Shown here: positions 26,448-34,939 of the stretch, in pieces
Layout: every line of letters starts with the position of its first letter
Position numbering within the stretch: position 1 is the stretch's first letter
Origin: Coprothermobacter sp.
Lineage (GTDB): Bacteria > Caldisericota > Caldisericia > Cryosericales > Cryosericaceae
Length of the DNA: 64,000 bases
Direction: 5' to 3'
Assembly (NCBI GenBank): GCA_013824685.1
Contig: PNOG01000020.1
Coordinates: 109,422 to 173,421, forward strand
Made by a program: the position numbers and the translations under genes
The notes under the pieces: model-generated
Told to the model about the DNA's origin: nothing
The model's database searches: none
What the model saw: the letters and a program-made list of their open reading frames with translations, nothing else

Positions 26448-27535
26448 CAGACAGCCTCCGGACTTCGGGAAATGGCTCCCGCGATGCCAAGCGCGGCCAT
26501 CTCGAAGACGATGTGATTACCTCCCTGGCTGAAGAAAGGCAGTGGTACTCCTGTCGTAGGAAGCAGTCCAACAACGACACCGATGTTGACGAACGCCTGC
26601 ACGGCGAGGAATACTCCGAGCCCCATGACATAGACTCGGGCAAACGGCTCAGAGGACCTCGAGGCAATTTTGAACAGGTCGAAGACGATCCAGAGAAAAA
26701 TGCCGAGCACAATGGTCACGCCGACAAGCCCGAACTCCTCCGAGAATATGGCGAAGACAAAATCGTTCTCCTGGGCCGGGAAGTGGACGAATTTCTGGAC
26801 GCTCCGCATGAAACCCCTTCCCGTCACTCCACCCCTCGCGACCGCAAACATGGAGTTCACCAGTTGATAAGCGACGTCTTTGGCCTTGTCGGCCGACAGT
26901 GGGTTGATGAACGAGGTCATTCTGACTTTCCATGAGTCTTTCACGTTCACTGCAATCAGGGCCACCACGCCCAAGGCAGCTGTTTGGCTGATCCAGTAGC
27001 CGAACGGAGCACCAACGCCCAGCAGGATAGCGATGGAGGACCCGGCGATAACAAAGGCGGTTCCGAAATCGGGTTCCAAGGCCACCAGGACCGTGAACCC
27101 CAGCGCGAACAGCAGAAATGTGCGGTAGAATCGACGGTCATACTGGTTCAGGTACTTGCCGCTGAAGAGCTTGGCGGCGAGAAGAGGCACCACCAGAATA
27201 GCTCCCTGAGATGGCTGCAAGCCAATCGAACCCGTTCCGATCCACCGACTGGAACCGTTGACACTCCTGCCGATGGCGGGAATGAGAACAGCGATCAGCA
27301 AAGCTCCTAAGGCATACGTCAGAAATCCCGAGATGTCTGCCCAGCGCATGTACTTGAACCGCGAGCAGAACCAGTAGGCGAAGATGCCGACACCGACGAT
27401 AATCGCTTGCTTGACGACACTCGGAGTAACGGCCACCAATTGACCTCGCGCAGCGCTGAGACTGACGGTGATACTGTAGTTCTGCAGTACCCCCAGGCAG
27501 AGCAGTATGGCGACGAGAACCAGTATGCGCCTCAC
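26447..27535 (-). CDS. ftsW: FtsW, septal peptidoglycan glycosyltransferase (SEDS family)
   Basis: Polytopic membrane protein of 362 residues with ~10 hydrophobic segments. The SEDS motifs NGSSRWIG, LEPDFGTAFVI and TGVPLPFFSQGG are present. It polymerises lipid II together with its cognate penicillin-binding protein (FtsI in this cluster). It starts at GTG overlapping the murD stop (GTGA). Confidence 0.94.
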   Translation of the reverse strand: MRRILVLVAILLCLGVLQNYSITVSLSAARGQLVAVTPSVVKQAIIVGVGIFAYWFCSRFKYMRWADISGFLTYALGALLIAVLIPAIGRSVNGSSRWIGTGSIGLQPSQGAILVVPLLAAKLFSGKYLNQYDRRFYRTFLLFALGFTVLVALEPDFGTAFVIAGSSIAILLGVGAPFGYWISQTAALGVVALIAVNVKDSWKVRMTSFINPLSADKAKDVAYQLVNSMFAVARGGVTGRGFMRSVQKFVHFPAQENDFVFAIFSEEFGLVGVTIVLGIFLWIVFDLFKIASRSSEPFARVYVMGLGVFLAVQAFVNIGVVVGLLPTTGVPLPFFSQGGNHIVFEMAALGIAGAISRSPEAV

Positions 27536-28911
27536 TGCGTGACAGCACCCAGGCGACCGCGCACTATCTCCTTGAATCGGTCGCCACGCTGCTCAAAATC
27601 CCTGAACATGTCGAAACTGGCACAAGCGGGAGACAGAAGGAGCGTACCGCCTGCAGAAAGAAGTCGCACTCCACTGCTGACAGCGTCCTCAAGCGATTCG
27701 ACGCGGACAACCGTCTTCATGCCGGCCTTGCACAGCGCATCCTCGATAGCCGGGCCGGTCGCGCCCATCACGATTGCCGACACCAGGTTCTTGTCTTGAA
27801 CCAGATGTCGTGCCATCTTGTCGAATGAGACGCCCTTTGAACTGCCGCCCAGAATGACTGCATATGGTCCAGTCATGGCATCAGCAGCCGTCATGACCGA
27901 TTCCGGAGTCGTCGCCTTGGAATCGTTGACGAACGTCACGCCGCCCGCTGTTCCGATGTACTCCAGTCGGTGAGGCAGCCCGTTGAAGCCCGTCACAGCC
28001 CTGCGGATGGCATCTGGGGAGATACCATACAGAAAAGCCGCCAGAGCTGCGCTCATGGCATTCACCACATTGTGCCGCCCCTGGATGTGCAGATCCGTCT
28101 CCCTGAACAACTCCACTGTGCGTGTCGCGTCTTTGAAAACGATAACGCCATCGATAACATGCGCGCCGGAGAACGCACCGTCGCCCAGTCCGAAATAGAA
28201 TATGGAAGCGCTCAGCATTGGGCCAAGCGCTCTCAGCGCGGGATCATCCCAGTTGAGCACGACAGCGTCCTCTGCCGTCATGTTCTCGAACAAGCGCTTC
28301 TTCGTGGCGAAATAGCGTTCCATGGTACCGTAGCGATCAAGATGGTTCGGCACCAGGTTCGAGAAAACGGCCACTCTGGGATGGAACGTATGAACTGTCT
28401 CGAGCTGGAAGCAGCTGACCTCAAGAACCGCCGGCCCTGCCATCGGATGTTCTACCAGGAGCTGTGACACTGGAGTGCCCAGGTTGCCCCCCGTCACGGC
28501 ATTGGGATACTCCTGAGCTACGATTTCTCCAAGAAGAGCCGTAGTCGTGCTCTTGCCATTGCTGCCAGTCACCGCAAGCACTGACAGACCGGCATACGCA
28601 GCAATCTCCGTCTCACCGACGATGAGTTTGCCCATCTGCACGGCGGCGAGGATAATGGGGGCCTCGAGTGGAACACCAGGCGAGACGACAACAATGTCGT
28701 AGGCGGCCATGATGTTCGCAGTGTTTTCTCCAAATTCAAAGGGAACTCCCGCCAGTTGCAGCAGCCGTACGGCATGCTCGAACTCCTCGTCGGCGCTTCG
28801 CTGCTTGAATTCCGATACGAAAACGTCCACTCCGTGATCATGCAGGTACAGGGCCGCGTACAATCCACTTGGCAATGCTCCGACGACGAAGGCAGAATTG
28901 AACGGGATCAC
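27532..28911 (-). CDS. murD: UDP-N-acetylmuramoyl-L-alanine-D-glutamate ligase
   Basis: Adds D-glutamate, supplied by MurI. The ATP loop is TGSNGKSTTT and the central segment ISPGVPL-like reads VVVSPGVPLEAP. The C-terminal HRLEYIG and DSKATTPESV motifs are typical. The length is 459 residues. The start is GTG, three bases after the mraY stop. Confidence 0.96.
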   Translation of the reverse strand: MIPFNSAFVVGALPSGLYAALYLHDHGVDVFVSEFKQRSADEEFEHAVRLLQLAGVPFEFGENTANIMAAYDIVVVSPGVPLEAPIILAAVQMGKLIVGETEIAAYAGLSVLAVTGSNGKSTTTALLGEIVAQEYPNAVTGGNLGTPVSQLLVEHPMAGPAVLEVSCFQLETVHTFHPRVAVFSNLVPNHLDRYGTMERYFATKKRLFENMTAEDAVVLNWDDPALRALGPMLSASIFYFGLGDGAFSGAHVIDGVIVFKDATRTVELFRETDLHIQGRHNVVNAMSAALAAFLYGISPDAIRRAVTGFNGLPHRLEYIGTAGGVTFVNDSKATTPESVMTAADAMTGPYAVILGGSSKGVSFDKMARHLVQDKNLVSAIVMGATGPAIEDALCKAGMKTVVRVESLEDAVSSGVRLLSAGGTLLLSPACASFDMFRDFEQRGDRFKEIVRGRLGAVTQ

Positions 28912-28914
28912 TGG

Positions 28915-29895
28915 TTATCTCCACGTCATCGTCAGTGCCCCGGCAATGACGAACAGGATGCTCACGACAAAGAACCGGTCGGCAATTGTTGGCTCGGCCC
29001 ACCCGAGCTTCTCGAAATGATGGTGTATCGGAGCCATAAGGAATACTCTCTTTCTGCGACCAGAGGCCTTGAAGACAGCTACCTGGATCATCACGCTTGT
29101 CGCCTCTCCCAGGAACAGTCCTCCCAGCAGGATCGACGAAACCTGGTTCCCGGAGGCAAACGCCCAGGCGACGAAGATGGAACCAAGCGCAAGCGATCCC
29201 GTATCCCCCATGAACACTGATGCCTTTGTGCCGTTGAACCACAGAAACGAGATGACGAATGCAACAGCTGCCAAGGGGAGTATGCCGGCCAGTCCTGACG
29301 GATGCAGCAGCGATGCTGCTCCAGCCACAGCAAATGCGGGAAGACTCGTCTTGGCGAGCAGTCCATCAAGGCCGTCCGTCAAGTTGAACGCATTCACCAT
29401 GCCGACCGCGTATAGCATGGCAACGACGTAGAACGCCCAGCCGGCAAGCAGGACTCCCCCACTCGCCAGGCGAAGCGTCGGAACAATCGATGGATACGCC
29501 AGATAGAAAAAGAGTCCAGCCGCCACGGTCTGGATCAGAAGTTTCTGGTAGCCAAGCAGTCCGTCATTTCTGTGCTTGAGCTCCTTGGTCCAGTCGTCCA
29601 GAAAACCCAACAGGAGATTGACGGCCACAAAGACGAGTGTAGCGACGTCAAGCCCTGTCAAGTCTCTTCGCCCCGTCATGAAGAGATGGGCGGCCACGGC
29701 TCCGACAATGTTGAGAACCAGCATCAGGCCGCCTCCGGTAGGCGTACCCGCCTTGGACTTGTGAGAAGCAGGTCCCTCGTCCCGTATCAACTGGGTAAAC
29801 CGTGTCCTGCGAAGCCACACAATAAGGAGCGGGAAAAGAGCCAGATCAACAAGGGCAAGGAGGAGAACCAGCAACATAGCAGACCTTGCGGTCAT
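28915..29895 (-). CDS. mraY: Phospho-N-acetylmuramoyl-pentapeptide transferase
   Basis: Membrane enzyme that makes lipid I. The 326 residues have about ten hydrophobic helices. The catalytic acidic motifs are FLDDWTK and NAFNLTDGLDGLL, and the C-terminal MAPIHHHFEKLGW is the conserved histidine motif. The ATG at 29895 overlaps the murE stop as ATGA, so I prefer it to an ATG/GTG further upstream. murF, usually next to mraY, is absent. Confidence 0.95.
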   Translation of the reverse strand: MTARSAMLLVLLLALVDLALFPLLIVWLRRTRFTQLIRDEGPASHKSKAGTPTGGGLMLVLNIVGAVAAHLFMTGRRDLTGLDVATLVFVAVNLLLGFLDDWTKELKHRNDGLLGYQKLLIQTVAAGLFFYLAYPSIVPTLRLASGGVLLAGWAFYVVAMLYAVGMVNAFNLTDGLDGLLAKTSLPAFAVAGAASLLHPSGLAGILPLAAVAFVISFLWFNGTKASVFMGDTGSLALGSIFVAWAFASGNQVSSILLGGLFLGEATSVMIQVAVFKASGRRKRVFLMAPIHHHFEKLGWAEPTIADRFFVVSILFVIAGALTMTWR

Positions 29896-31448
29896 CGCTG
29901 TCTCTCCTGCGGCCACAGACCATCAGTACCACCGACATAGCCGTGATCGCGCAACGCGACGCGCACCTCTTCCCGATCATCGAAGACAACATCCTCGTGC
30001 GCATAGTACATGACCGTCTCATGCCCACGACCGAGAACCAGGACCATGTCGCCCGGCCTGGCCGCAGCAACGGCACTACGAATTGCCTGCCTTCTGTCTT
30101 CGATGACTGTGAAATGGTCGGTCCTGAACCCGTTCTCAATGTCGTGAACGGCAATCGACGCGTCCTCATGACGAGGGTCCTCGACGGTCACGAACGACCA
30201 GCGGCAGGCCTCCTCTGCGAGGCGGGCCATGATCGGCCGTTTCTCGCGATCGTCCGCGCCGACAGAGCCAAACACGGCCAGCAGGTCTCCCTGCACCGTC
30301 GACCTCACAGCGCCGAACAGTGCCGAGAACTCCTCTGGGGTATGGGCGTAGTCCACGACAACCTCGAACGGCTGTCCACAGTCAATGCGCTCATAGCGCC
30401 CAGGGATATACAGCCGGTCAGCAAGAGATTGCACGGCCTTGCTCAGGTCGCGGGTCGGTTCAAGGGCATGGACTGAGCTGATCGCCGCCAGACAGTTGGA
30501 CGCCTGGAACGCCGGGCCGATCGAAAGCTCCACGTCGAACGTAGCCCCATCGCGGGCAAAGACCTGAAACGTAGTTCTTCCCATGGTAGACACGACGTGG
30601 TCACCACGCAGGTCAGCCTCTCGCTCCAGGGAAAACGTCGTGACCCGTGAGCACCCGGCTGCGTCCCTGAACGCAGCGAACGAAGGGTCGTCAGCGTTGA
30701 GAACGGCCACAGAGCCTTCATCGAGCGACGTGAACAGGCGCAGCTTGGCTGCCAGATACGCTTCCATGGTGCCATGATATCCCATGTGATCCTGTGAAAA
30801 ATTCGTGAAAACCCCACAATCAAAGCGCATGCCATGGACTCTGCCAAACGCGAGCGCGAACGAGGAAACCTCGAGCACCGCAACCTGTGCCCCCTGGCGG
30901 ACCGCATGGTCCAGATACCAGTTGAGCGCAAAAGCTTCGGGCGTTGTGGCGGGAAGAGCGTCCGGAGGAAAGAACTCGCCGTCGGGCATGACATATCCTG
31001 TGGTCCCAATCATGACGGACGCAATGTCAAGTCCCTGCAGAAGACGGCGAATCAGGTATGCTGTGCTCGTCTTTCCACTCGTTCCAGTAATGCCGATCAT
31101 CTTCATGCGACGAGCAGGGAAGTCGAAAATGGCCTGCGAGATGAGACTGAGGAACTCACGGCAACTTGCGACGACGACGACCGGCACGTCCTGGACCTCG
31201 GGATGCTCAGTCTCAGCGACGACACAGACCGCCCCAGCGCACAGAGCGCTGGCGATGTAGGATGCTCCGTTCAGCCTGGTTCCTGAGACGGCAACGAACA
31301 TGGCTCCCGGCCCGCACTCGCGCGAATCAGGCGTGACCAGACTGATCAATGCCCCCTGTCCCAGCGAGGAACGCGTGGGATCCCAGGAAGCTGGGGGAAG
31401 CATATGAAGGAGCTCAGCAAGCTCCCGTTCTTCGACGACGAATTTCAT
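29892..31448 (-). CDS. murE: MurE, UDP-MurNAc-tripeptide ligase
   Basis: Adds the third stem-peptide residue. Of 518 residues, the ATP loop GTSGKTST is at 122-129 and the carbamylated lysine is Lys235 in AAKLRLF. KRPIMA and LGRGHE are also conserved. The substrate-specificity motif, DNPR in meso-diaminopimelate enzymes, reads E-D-P-R at 423-426. The arginine is kept but the first two residues differ, so the third residue of the peptidoglycan stem cannot be assigned. The start overlaps the ftsI stop by four bases. Confidence 0.94.
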   Translation of the reverse strand: MKFVVEERELAELLHMLPPASWDPTRSSLGQGALISLVTPDSRECGPGAMFVAVSGTRLNGASYIASALCAGAVCVVAETEHPEVQDVPVVVVASCREFLSLISQAIFDFPARRMKMIGITGTSGKTSTAYLIRRLLQGLDIASVMIGTTGYVMPDGEFFPPDALPATTPEAFALNWYLDHAVRQGAQVAVLEVSSFALAFGRVHGMRFDCGVFTNFSQDHMGYHGTMEAYLAAKLRLFTSLDEGSVAVLNADDPSFAAFRDAAGCSRVTTFSLEREADLRGDHVVSTMGRTTFQVFARDGATFDVELSIGPAFQASNCLAAISSVHALEPTRDLSKAVQSLADRLYIPGRYERIDCGQPFEVVVDYAHTPEEFSALFGAVRSTVQGDLLAVFGSVGADDREKRPIMARLAEEACRWSFVTVEDPRHEDASIAVHDIENGFRTDHFTVIEDRRQAIRSAVAAARPGDMVLVLGRGHETVMYYAHEDVVFDDREEVRVALRDHGYVGGTDGLWPQERQR

Positions 31449-33151
31449 GGTTTCAACCTCAGATACTGTATCAGCTGCAGCGCAATCTTCTTGAAGGTCG
31501 GCCCCGCCACACGAAATGATGTGTGTTCTCCTTGCCGGGTCTCATGGACGCTGAGGAACACGACGACCCTGGGGTCATTCGCCGTCAGGATTCCAGCAAA
31601 GCTGTAGACGTACGACCCATCCTTCAGATAGCCTCCCCCAGGGGCGGCGATCTGGGCAGTGCCGGTCTTTCCGGCAACTTCGTAGCCGGGAATGTAGGCA
31701 CTGAAAACGCCGACATCTTTCTGCACGACTCCGTGGAGGCCCTCAAGAACGGCCTTGGCCGTCTCCGGCTTGAACAACTGGCCGACGACTCCAGGGACGT
31801 CTGTCCGCTGACTCGCCCCTGAAGCGTCGACGATGTGATCGACCACGTAGGGTCGCTGCATGAGCCCTCCATTGGCTATCGCGGCATAGAAGTTCGCCAT
31901 CTGGATTGCCGTCACCGCCACTCCTTGGCCAAATCCCATCGTAGGAAGCGTCGTGTTTGACCACAGAGACATCGGAAGCAGGATACCAGACTCCTCTCCA
32001 GGCAGATCGATGCCCGTCGGTTTGCCAAAACCGTACCGGCTTACGCAGTCGTAGAAGAGCTTGGCGCCTATCTTCATACTCAACTGGCAAAACGCCACGT
32101 TAGAGGAATGCTGCAGCATTGCATAGAGGTTCATGGTCCCATATGGATAGAGATCGTGAACGACCGTGTCGAAGACTTTGAGACTACCGCCGCTGTAGAA
32201 CGTGCTTTGCAGTGTAATTGTGCCCGTCTCGAGACCGGCAACCGATGTCACCGCCTTGAATACGGAACCGGGCTCATAGTTGGCACTGATTGCCTTCTCC
32301 GCAAGAGAGCTCATCGAGGCGTCCTGCCAGTGTTCGGGGTCTACGCCTGGCACATCGACCATCGCAAGGACCGCATCAGTCTGTGGATCCAAAATCGTGC
32401 AAGTAGCCCGCTTGCCATCGTACGTCTTGAGAGTGTCCATGAGAGCCTGCTGCGCGAAATACTGGATGTTCGAGTCGATCGTCAGCACGACGTTCTTACC
32501 TGGTACAGCCTCGAGAACCTCCTCTGTGACGGCGGGCTCCCCGGGGTTCGACCCAGAGACCCTGTAGGTATGCCATCCGTCCGTACCTCCAAGTTCCTTG
32601 TCGTATTGAAACTCGATCCCCGACAGACCCTGGTTGTCCGAGCCCGTGATCCCGACTACGGAAGACATCAGCGCTCCCAGCGGATAGACCCGGCGATAGC
32701 CCTTGTCCAGCACGATTCCTGGTACATCGAGTCGGCGCAGAGCCTCGTACTCCACAACGCCTACCTGTTTCTTCACGTAAATGAAGCTTGATGACGCGCT
32801 GGCTATCTTCTTCTCCAGCTGCGCCACCGATTCCTTGAGGACGGGGGCGATGCTGGCCGCGGTCAGGTGAGGGTTGTTGACTTCCTTCATGTACAGGCCC
32901 AGGGACCACGTCGCCACATCCTGCGCCAGTACGCGCCCTGTCGAATCCTGGATCATTCCCCGCTTTGCCTTGATAGGAATGGAGTCGGTCTCAAGCTGCT
33001 GGTTAGCCTTGTTTACGAGCATGGTGCGGGCCACTACTTGCAGATAGACGAACCGTGACTCAATTCCTAGCACTACAATCAGAAAAACCGTGAAAATGAG
33101 GACGAGACGTCGTCTGAACATGTCATTGAAAGACGCGACGCCTCTCTTCAT
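31445..33151 (-). CDS. ftsI: FtsI/PBP2-type penicillin-binding protein
   Basis: Septal transpeptidase cross-linking peptidoglycan. It has one N-terminal membrane helix (~15-37), a dimerisation domain and a transpeptidase domain. The active site is complete: S-x-x-K in EPGSVFKAVT, S-x-N in HSSNVAF, and KTGT in VAGKTGTAQ. It has no C-terminal PASTA domains. The length is 568 residues from the ATG at 33151, with a TTG one codon upstream as an alternative. It lies between ftsL and murE as in most dcw clusters. Confidence 0.95.
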   Translation of the reverse strand: MKRGVASFNDMFRRRLVLIFTVFLIVVLGIESRFVYLQVVARTMLVNKANQQLETDSIPIKAKRGMIQDSTGRVLAQDVATWSLGLYMKEVNNPHLTAASIAPVLKESVAQLEKKIASASSSFIYVKKQVGVVEYEALRRLDVPGIVLDKGYRRVYPLGALMSSVVGITGSDNQGLSGIEFQYDKELGGTDGWHTYRVSGSNPGEPAVTEEVLEAVPGKNVVLTIDSNIQYFAQQALMDTLKTYDGKRATCTILDPQTDAVLAMVDVPGVDPEHWQDASMSSLAEKAISANYEPGSVFKAVTSVAGLETGTITLQSTFYSGGSLKVFDTVVHDLYPYGTMNLYAMLQHSSNVAFCQLSMKIGAKLFYDCVSRYGFGKPTGIDLPGEESGILLPMSLWSNTTLPTMGFGQGVAVTAIQMANFYAAIANGGLMQRPYVVDHIVDASGASQRTDVPGVVGQLFKPETAKAVLEGLHGVVQKDVGVFSAYIPGYEVAGKTGTAQIAAPGGGYLKDGSYVYSFAGILTANDPRVVVFLSVHETRQGEHTSFRVAGPTFKKIALQLIQYLRLKP

Positions 33152-33184
33152 CAATTCTTTATGGTCCTGACGCAGGTATTCCCG

Positions 33185-33529
33185 CTAATGGAGACTGTCC
33201 AGAGTGCCAATCACCGCCGTGTTGTTGGCTGCCATACCCATAGCGCCTGCGGCAGCTCGCACCCGATCGGGTGACATGAGCTTTGTGTCGCGCTCAAGCA
33301 GCGATTCCTGCTGCTGAAGCTGTGCCTGAATGGCCGTCCTGTTCAACTCCACCTGACGCTCCAAGAACAGAGTCGTACTGTACACATAGCCATACGCGCA
33401 CAGCAGACCGATGATCGTCACGCCCAGGACAATATATCGACGGGCAGCAATTCTTGCCGCGACCGAAACGCGCACTGTTGCCGCAGGGCGGCGGACTGTC
33501 GTGTAGTTCCCTCGGACTGCAATACTCAT
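33185..33529 (-). CDS. ftsL: FtsL-like cell division protein
   Basis: A 114-residue bitopic protein with a basic cytoplasmic tail, one membrane helix around residues 31-52 (VLGVTIIGLLCAYGYVY) and a ~45-residue Gln/Glu/Leu-rich coiled coil. FtsL sequences are poorly conserved, so the identification rests on size, topology and position between rsmH and ftsI. The start overlaps the rsmH stop as ATGA. Confidence 0.82.
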   Translation of the reverse strand: MSIAVRGNYTTVRRPAATVRVSVAARIAARRYIVLGVTIIGLLCAYGYVYSTTLFLERQVELNRTAIQAQLQQQESLLERDTKLMSPDRVRAAAGAMGMAANNTAVIGTLDSLH

Positions 33530-34434
33530 GGCTGTACCCTTTCCAGCACGCGCAGCTTGGCACTGCGAGAGCGTCTGTTCGTCGCGACTTCCGAGTCCGT
33601 AGGCCGAATGACCTTCTTGTTGACCAGGCGAAATCCTGGCTCCCCCGAGACCGGATTCTCGCAGAGAGCCAGGTAGCTTCTCTTCACAATTCTATCTTCG
33701 AGCGAATGGTAACTGATGACCAAGAGTCTTCCGTTTAGATTCAAGAGCGATGCTGCGGACTTGAGACCATTCTCGAGAGCATTGAGCTCATCGTTGACAT
33801 ATATGCGCAGAGCTTGAAAGGACTTGGTAGCAGGATGCAAGCGGGCGTGTCTGGCAGGGAAGACAGCGGCTACTGTCTCCGCCAATTCACTCGTCGTCTC
33901 GATCGGCGCTCGTTGCCGACGGCGCACGATCGCGCGAGCGACCTGACGCGACCTCCCCTCCTCGCCGTACTTCCACAAGATGTCGGCGATGTCCTCTTCT
34001 GGAAACGAGTTCACGATATTCCTGGCAGTGACCTTGAGATCGTCGTCCAATCGCATGTCCAGTGGTTGGTCGTGGCTGAACGAAAACCCCCTGCCTGTGC
34101 CCGTGAGTTGCTCTGAAGAAAAACCCAGATCCATCAGGATTCCGTCGAATCGCGTGTCTGGATAATCCTTCAACAACCGCGTCATGTCCCGAAAGTTTCC
34201 GCGGGTGATAACCTTGCGGGCGGCAGTATCATTCAGCCGCTCGCGGGCAATGGCAAGAACCGCTGCATCGACATCCATCATGAAAAGCGACCCTTCGCTA
34301 GAAAGTTGGCGCCCAACCTCATATGCGTGTCCGCCTTCCCCTGTCGTGCAATCCAGATAGGTTCCGTCTGGTCGAATCTGCAGGTATGTCGTGACCTCGT
34401 TCAGGAGGACTGGGGTATGGACAAACTCACTCAT
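33526..34434 (-). CDS. rsmH: 16S rRNA m4C1402 methyltransferase
   Basis: SAM-dependent methyltransferase (MraW) acting on cytosine 1402 of 16S rRNA. The 302 residues carry the N-terminal HTPVLLNEVTTYL, the SAM loop DCTTGEGGHA, DGILMDLGFSSEQL and the C-terminal ISYHSLEDRIVK. The start overlaps the mraZ stop by four bases. Confidence 0.97.
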   Translation of the reverse strand: MSEFVHTPVLLNEVTTYLQIRPDGTYLDCTTGEGGHAYEVGRQLSSEGSLFMMDVDAAVLAIARERLNDTAARKVITRGNFRDMTRLLKDYPDTRFDGILMDLGFSSEQLTGTGRGFSFSHDQPLDMRLDDDLKVTARNIVNSFPEEDIADILWKYGEEGRSRQVARAIVRRRQRAPIETTSELAETVAAVFPARHARLHPATKSFQALRIYVNDELNALENGLKSAASLLNLNGRLLVISYHSLEDRIVKRSYLALCENPVSGEPGFRLVNKKVIRPTDSEVATNRRSRSAKLRVLERVQP

Positions 34435-34874
34435 CTGGCTTGCAAAGCTCCGATATTTTGTTCGAAAACCTTCTCCGCTTTAGACCGATAGGTATCCCAG
34501 ATATGAACGTCCCAAATCTCCAGGTGCGTCAAGGCACCGGCGAATACGACCTCTTTGTCAAGTGAAGCATACTCACGCAAATGTTGAGGTATCGAAATGC
34601 GACCAATCTTGTCGAGTTCAACCGTTGCAGCTCCGCTGAAAAGAATGCGGACGAAGGCCCGATTGTCGGATGAGACAGGGATGAGGTCACCATAGAACCG
34701 CTCGATGATAGAGGTCCACACTCTGTCATCAAACAGGTAAAGGCATCGATCCATGCCCTTGGTGAGAACGTAGGGAGAGCCGGCGTCACATCGGTAGTGG
34801 GCGGGGAACATCGTTCGCCCCTTGTCGTCCACGGAGTAGCGGTACTCACCGATGAAACAGTTCTCCTTGTTCAT
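34431..34874 (-). CDS. mraZ: MraZ, transcriptional regulator of the dcw cluster
   Basis: A double AbrB-like-fold DNA-binding protein (147 residues) that represses its own operon in bacteria studied. The two repeats are visible: YRYSVDDKGRTMFPAHYR near the N terminus and LDKIGRISIPQHLREY in the middle. I chose the ATG at 34874. No Shine-Dalgarno is present, and the -10 box ends six bases before the ATG, so the mRNA is probably leaderless. The open frame extends upstream into mnmA but that part crosses the promoter. Confidence 0.95.
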   Translation of the reverse strand: MNKENCFIGEYRYSVDDKGRTMFPAHYRCDAGSPYVLTKGMDRCLYLFDDRVWTSIIERFYGDLIPVSSDNRAFVRILFSGAATVELDKIGRISIPQHLREYASLDKEVVFAGALTHLEIWDVHIWDTYRSKAEKVFEQNIGALQAR

Positions 34875-34880
34875 GGCGTA

Positions 34881-34910
34881 AGTATACCACAATTTCCCAC
34901 TTTTTACCAC
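34881..34910 (-). promoter_or_regulatory. Leaderless mraZ promoter with overlapping MraZ-type repeats
   Basis: On the minus strand an extended -10 box (TGG-TATACT, TATACT at 34881-34886) ends six bases before the mraZ ATG, putting the start site at the A of ATG. Three direct repeats, TGGTA, TGGGA and TGGTA, lie exactly ten bases apart (34905-34909, 34895-34899, 34885-34889). They match the known MraZ operator layout of TGGGN repeats with 5-base spacers. The last repeat overlaps the -10 region. Confidence 0.75.
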
Positions 34911-34939
34911 AATTCGTGGAAAGACGCCAAGAACACGTT

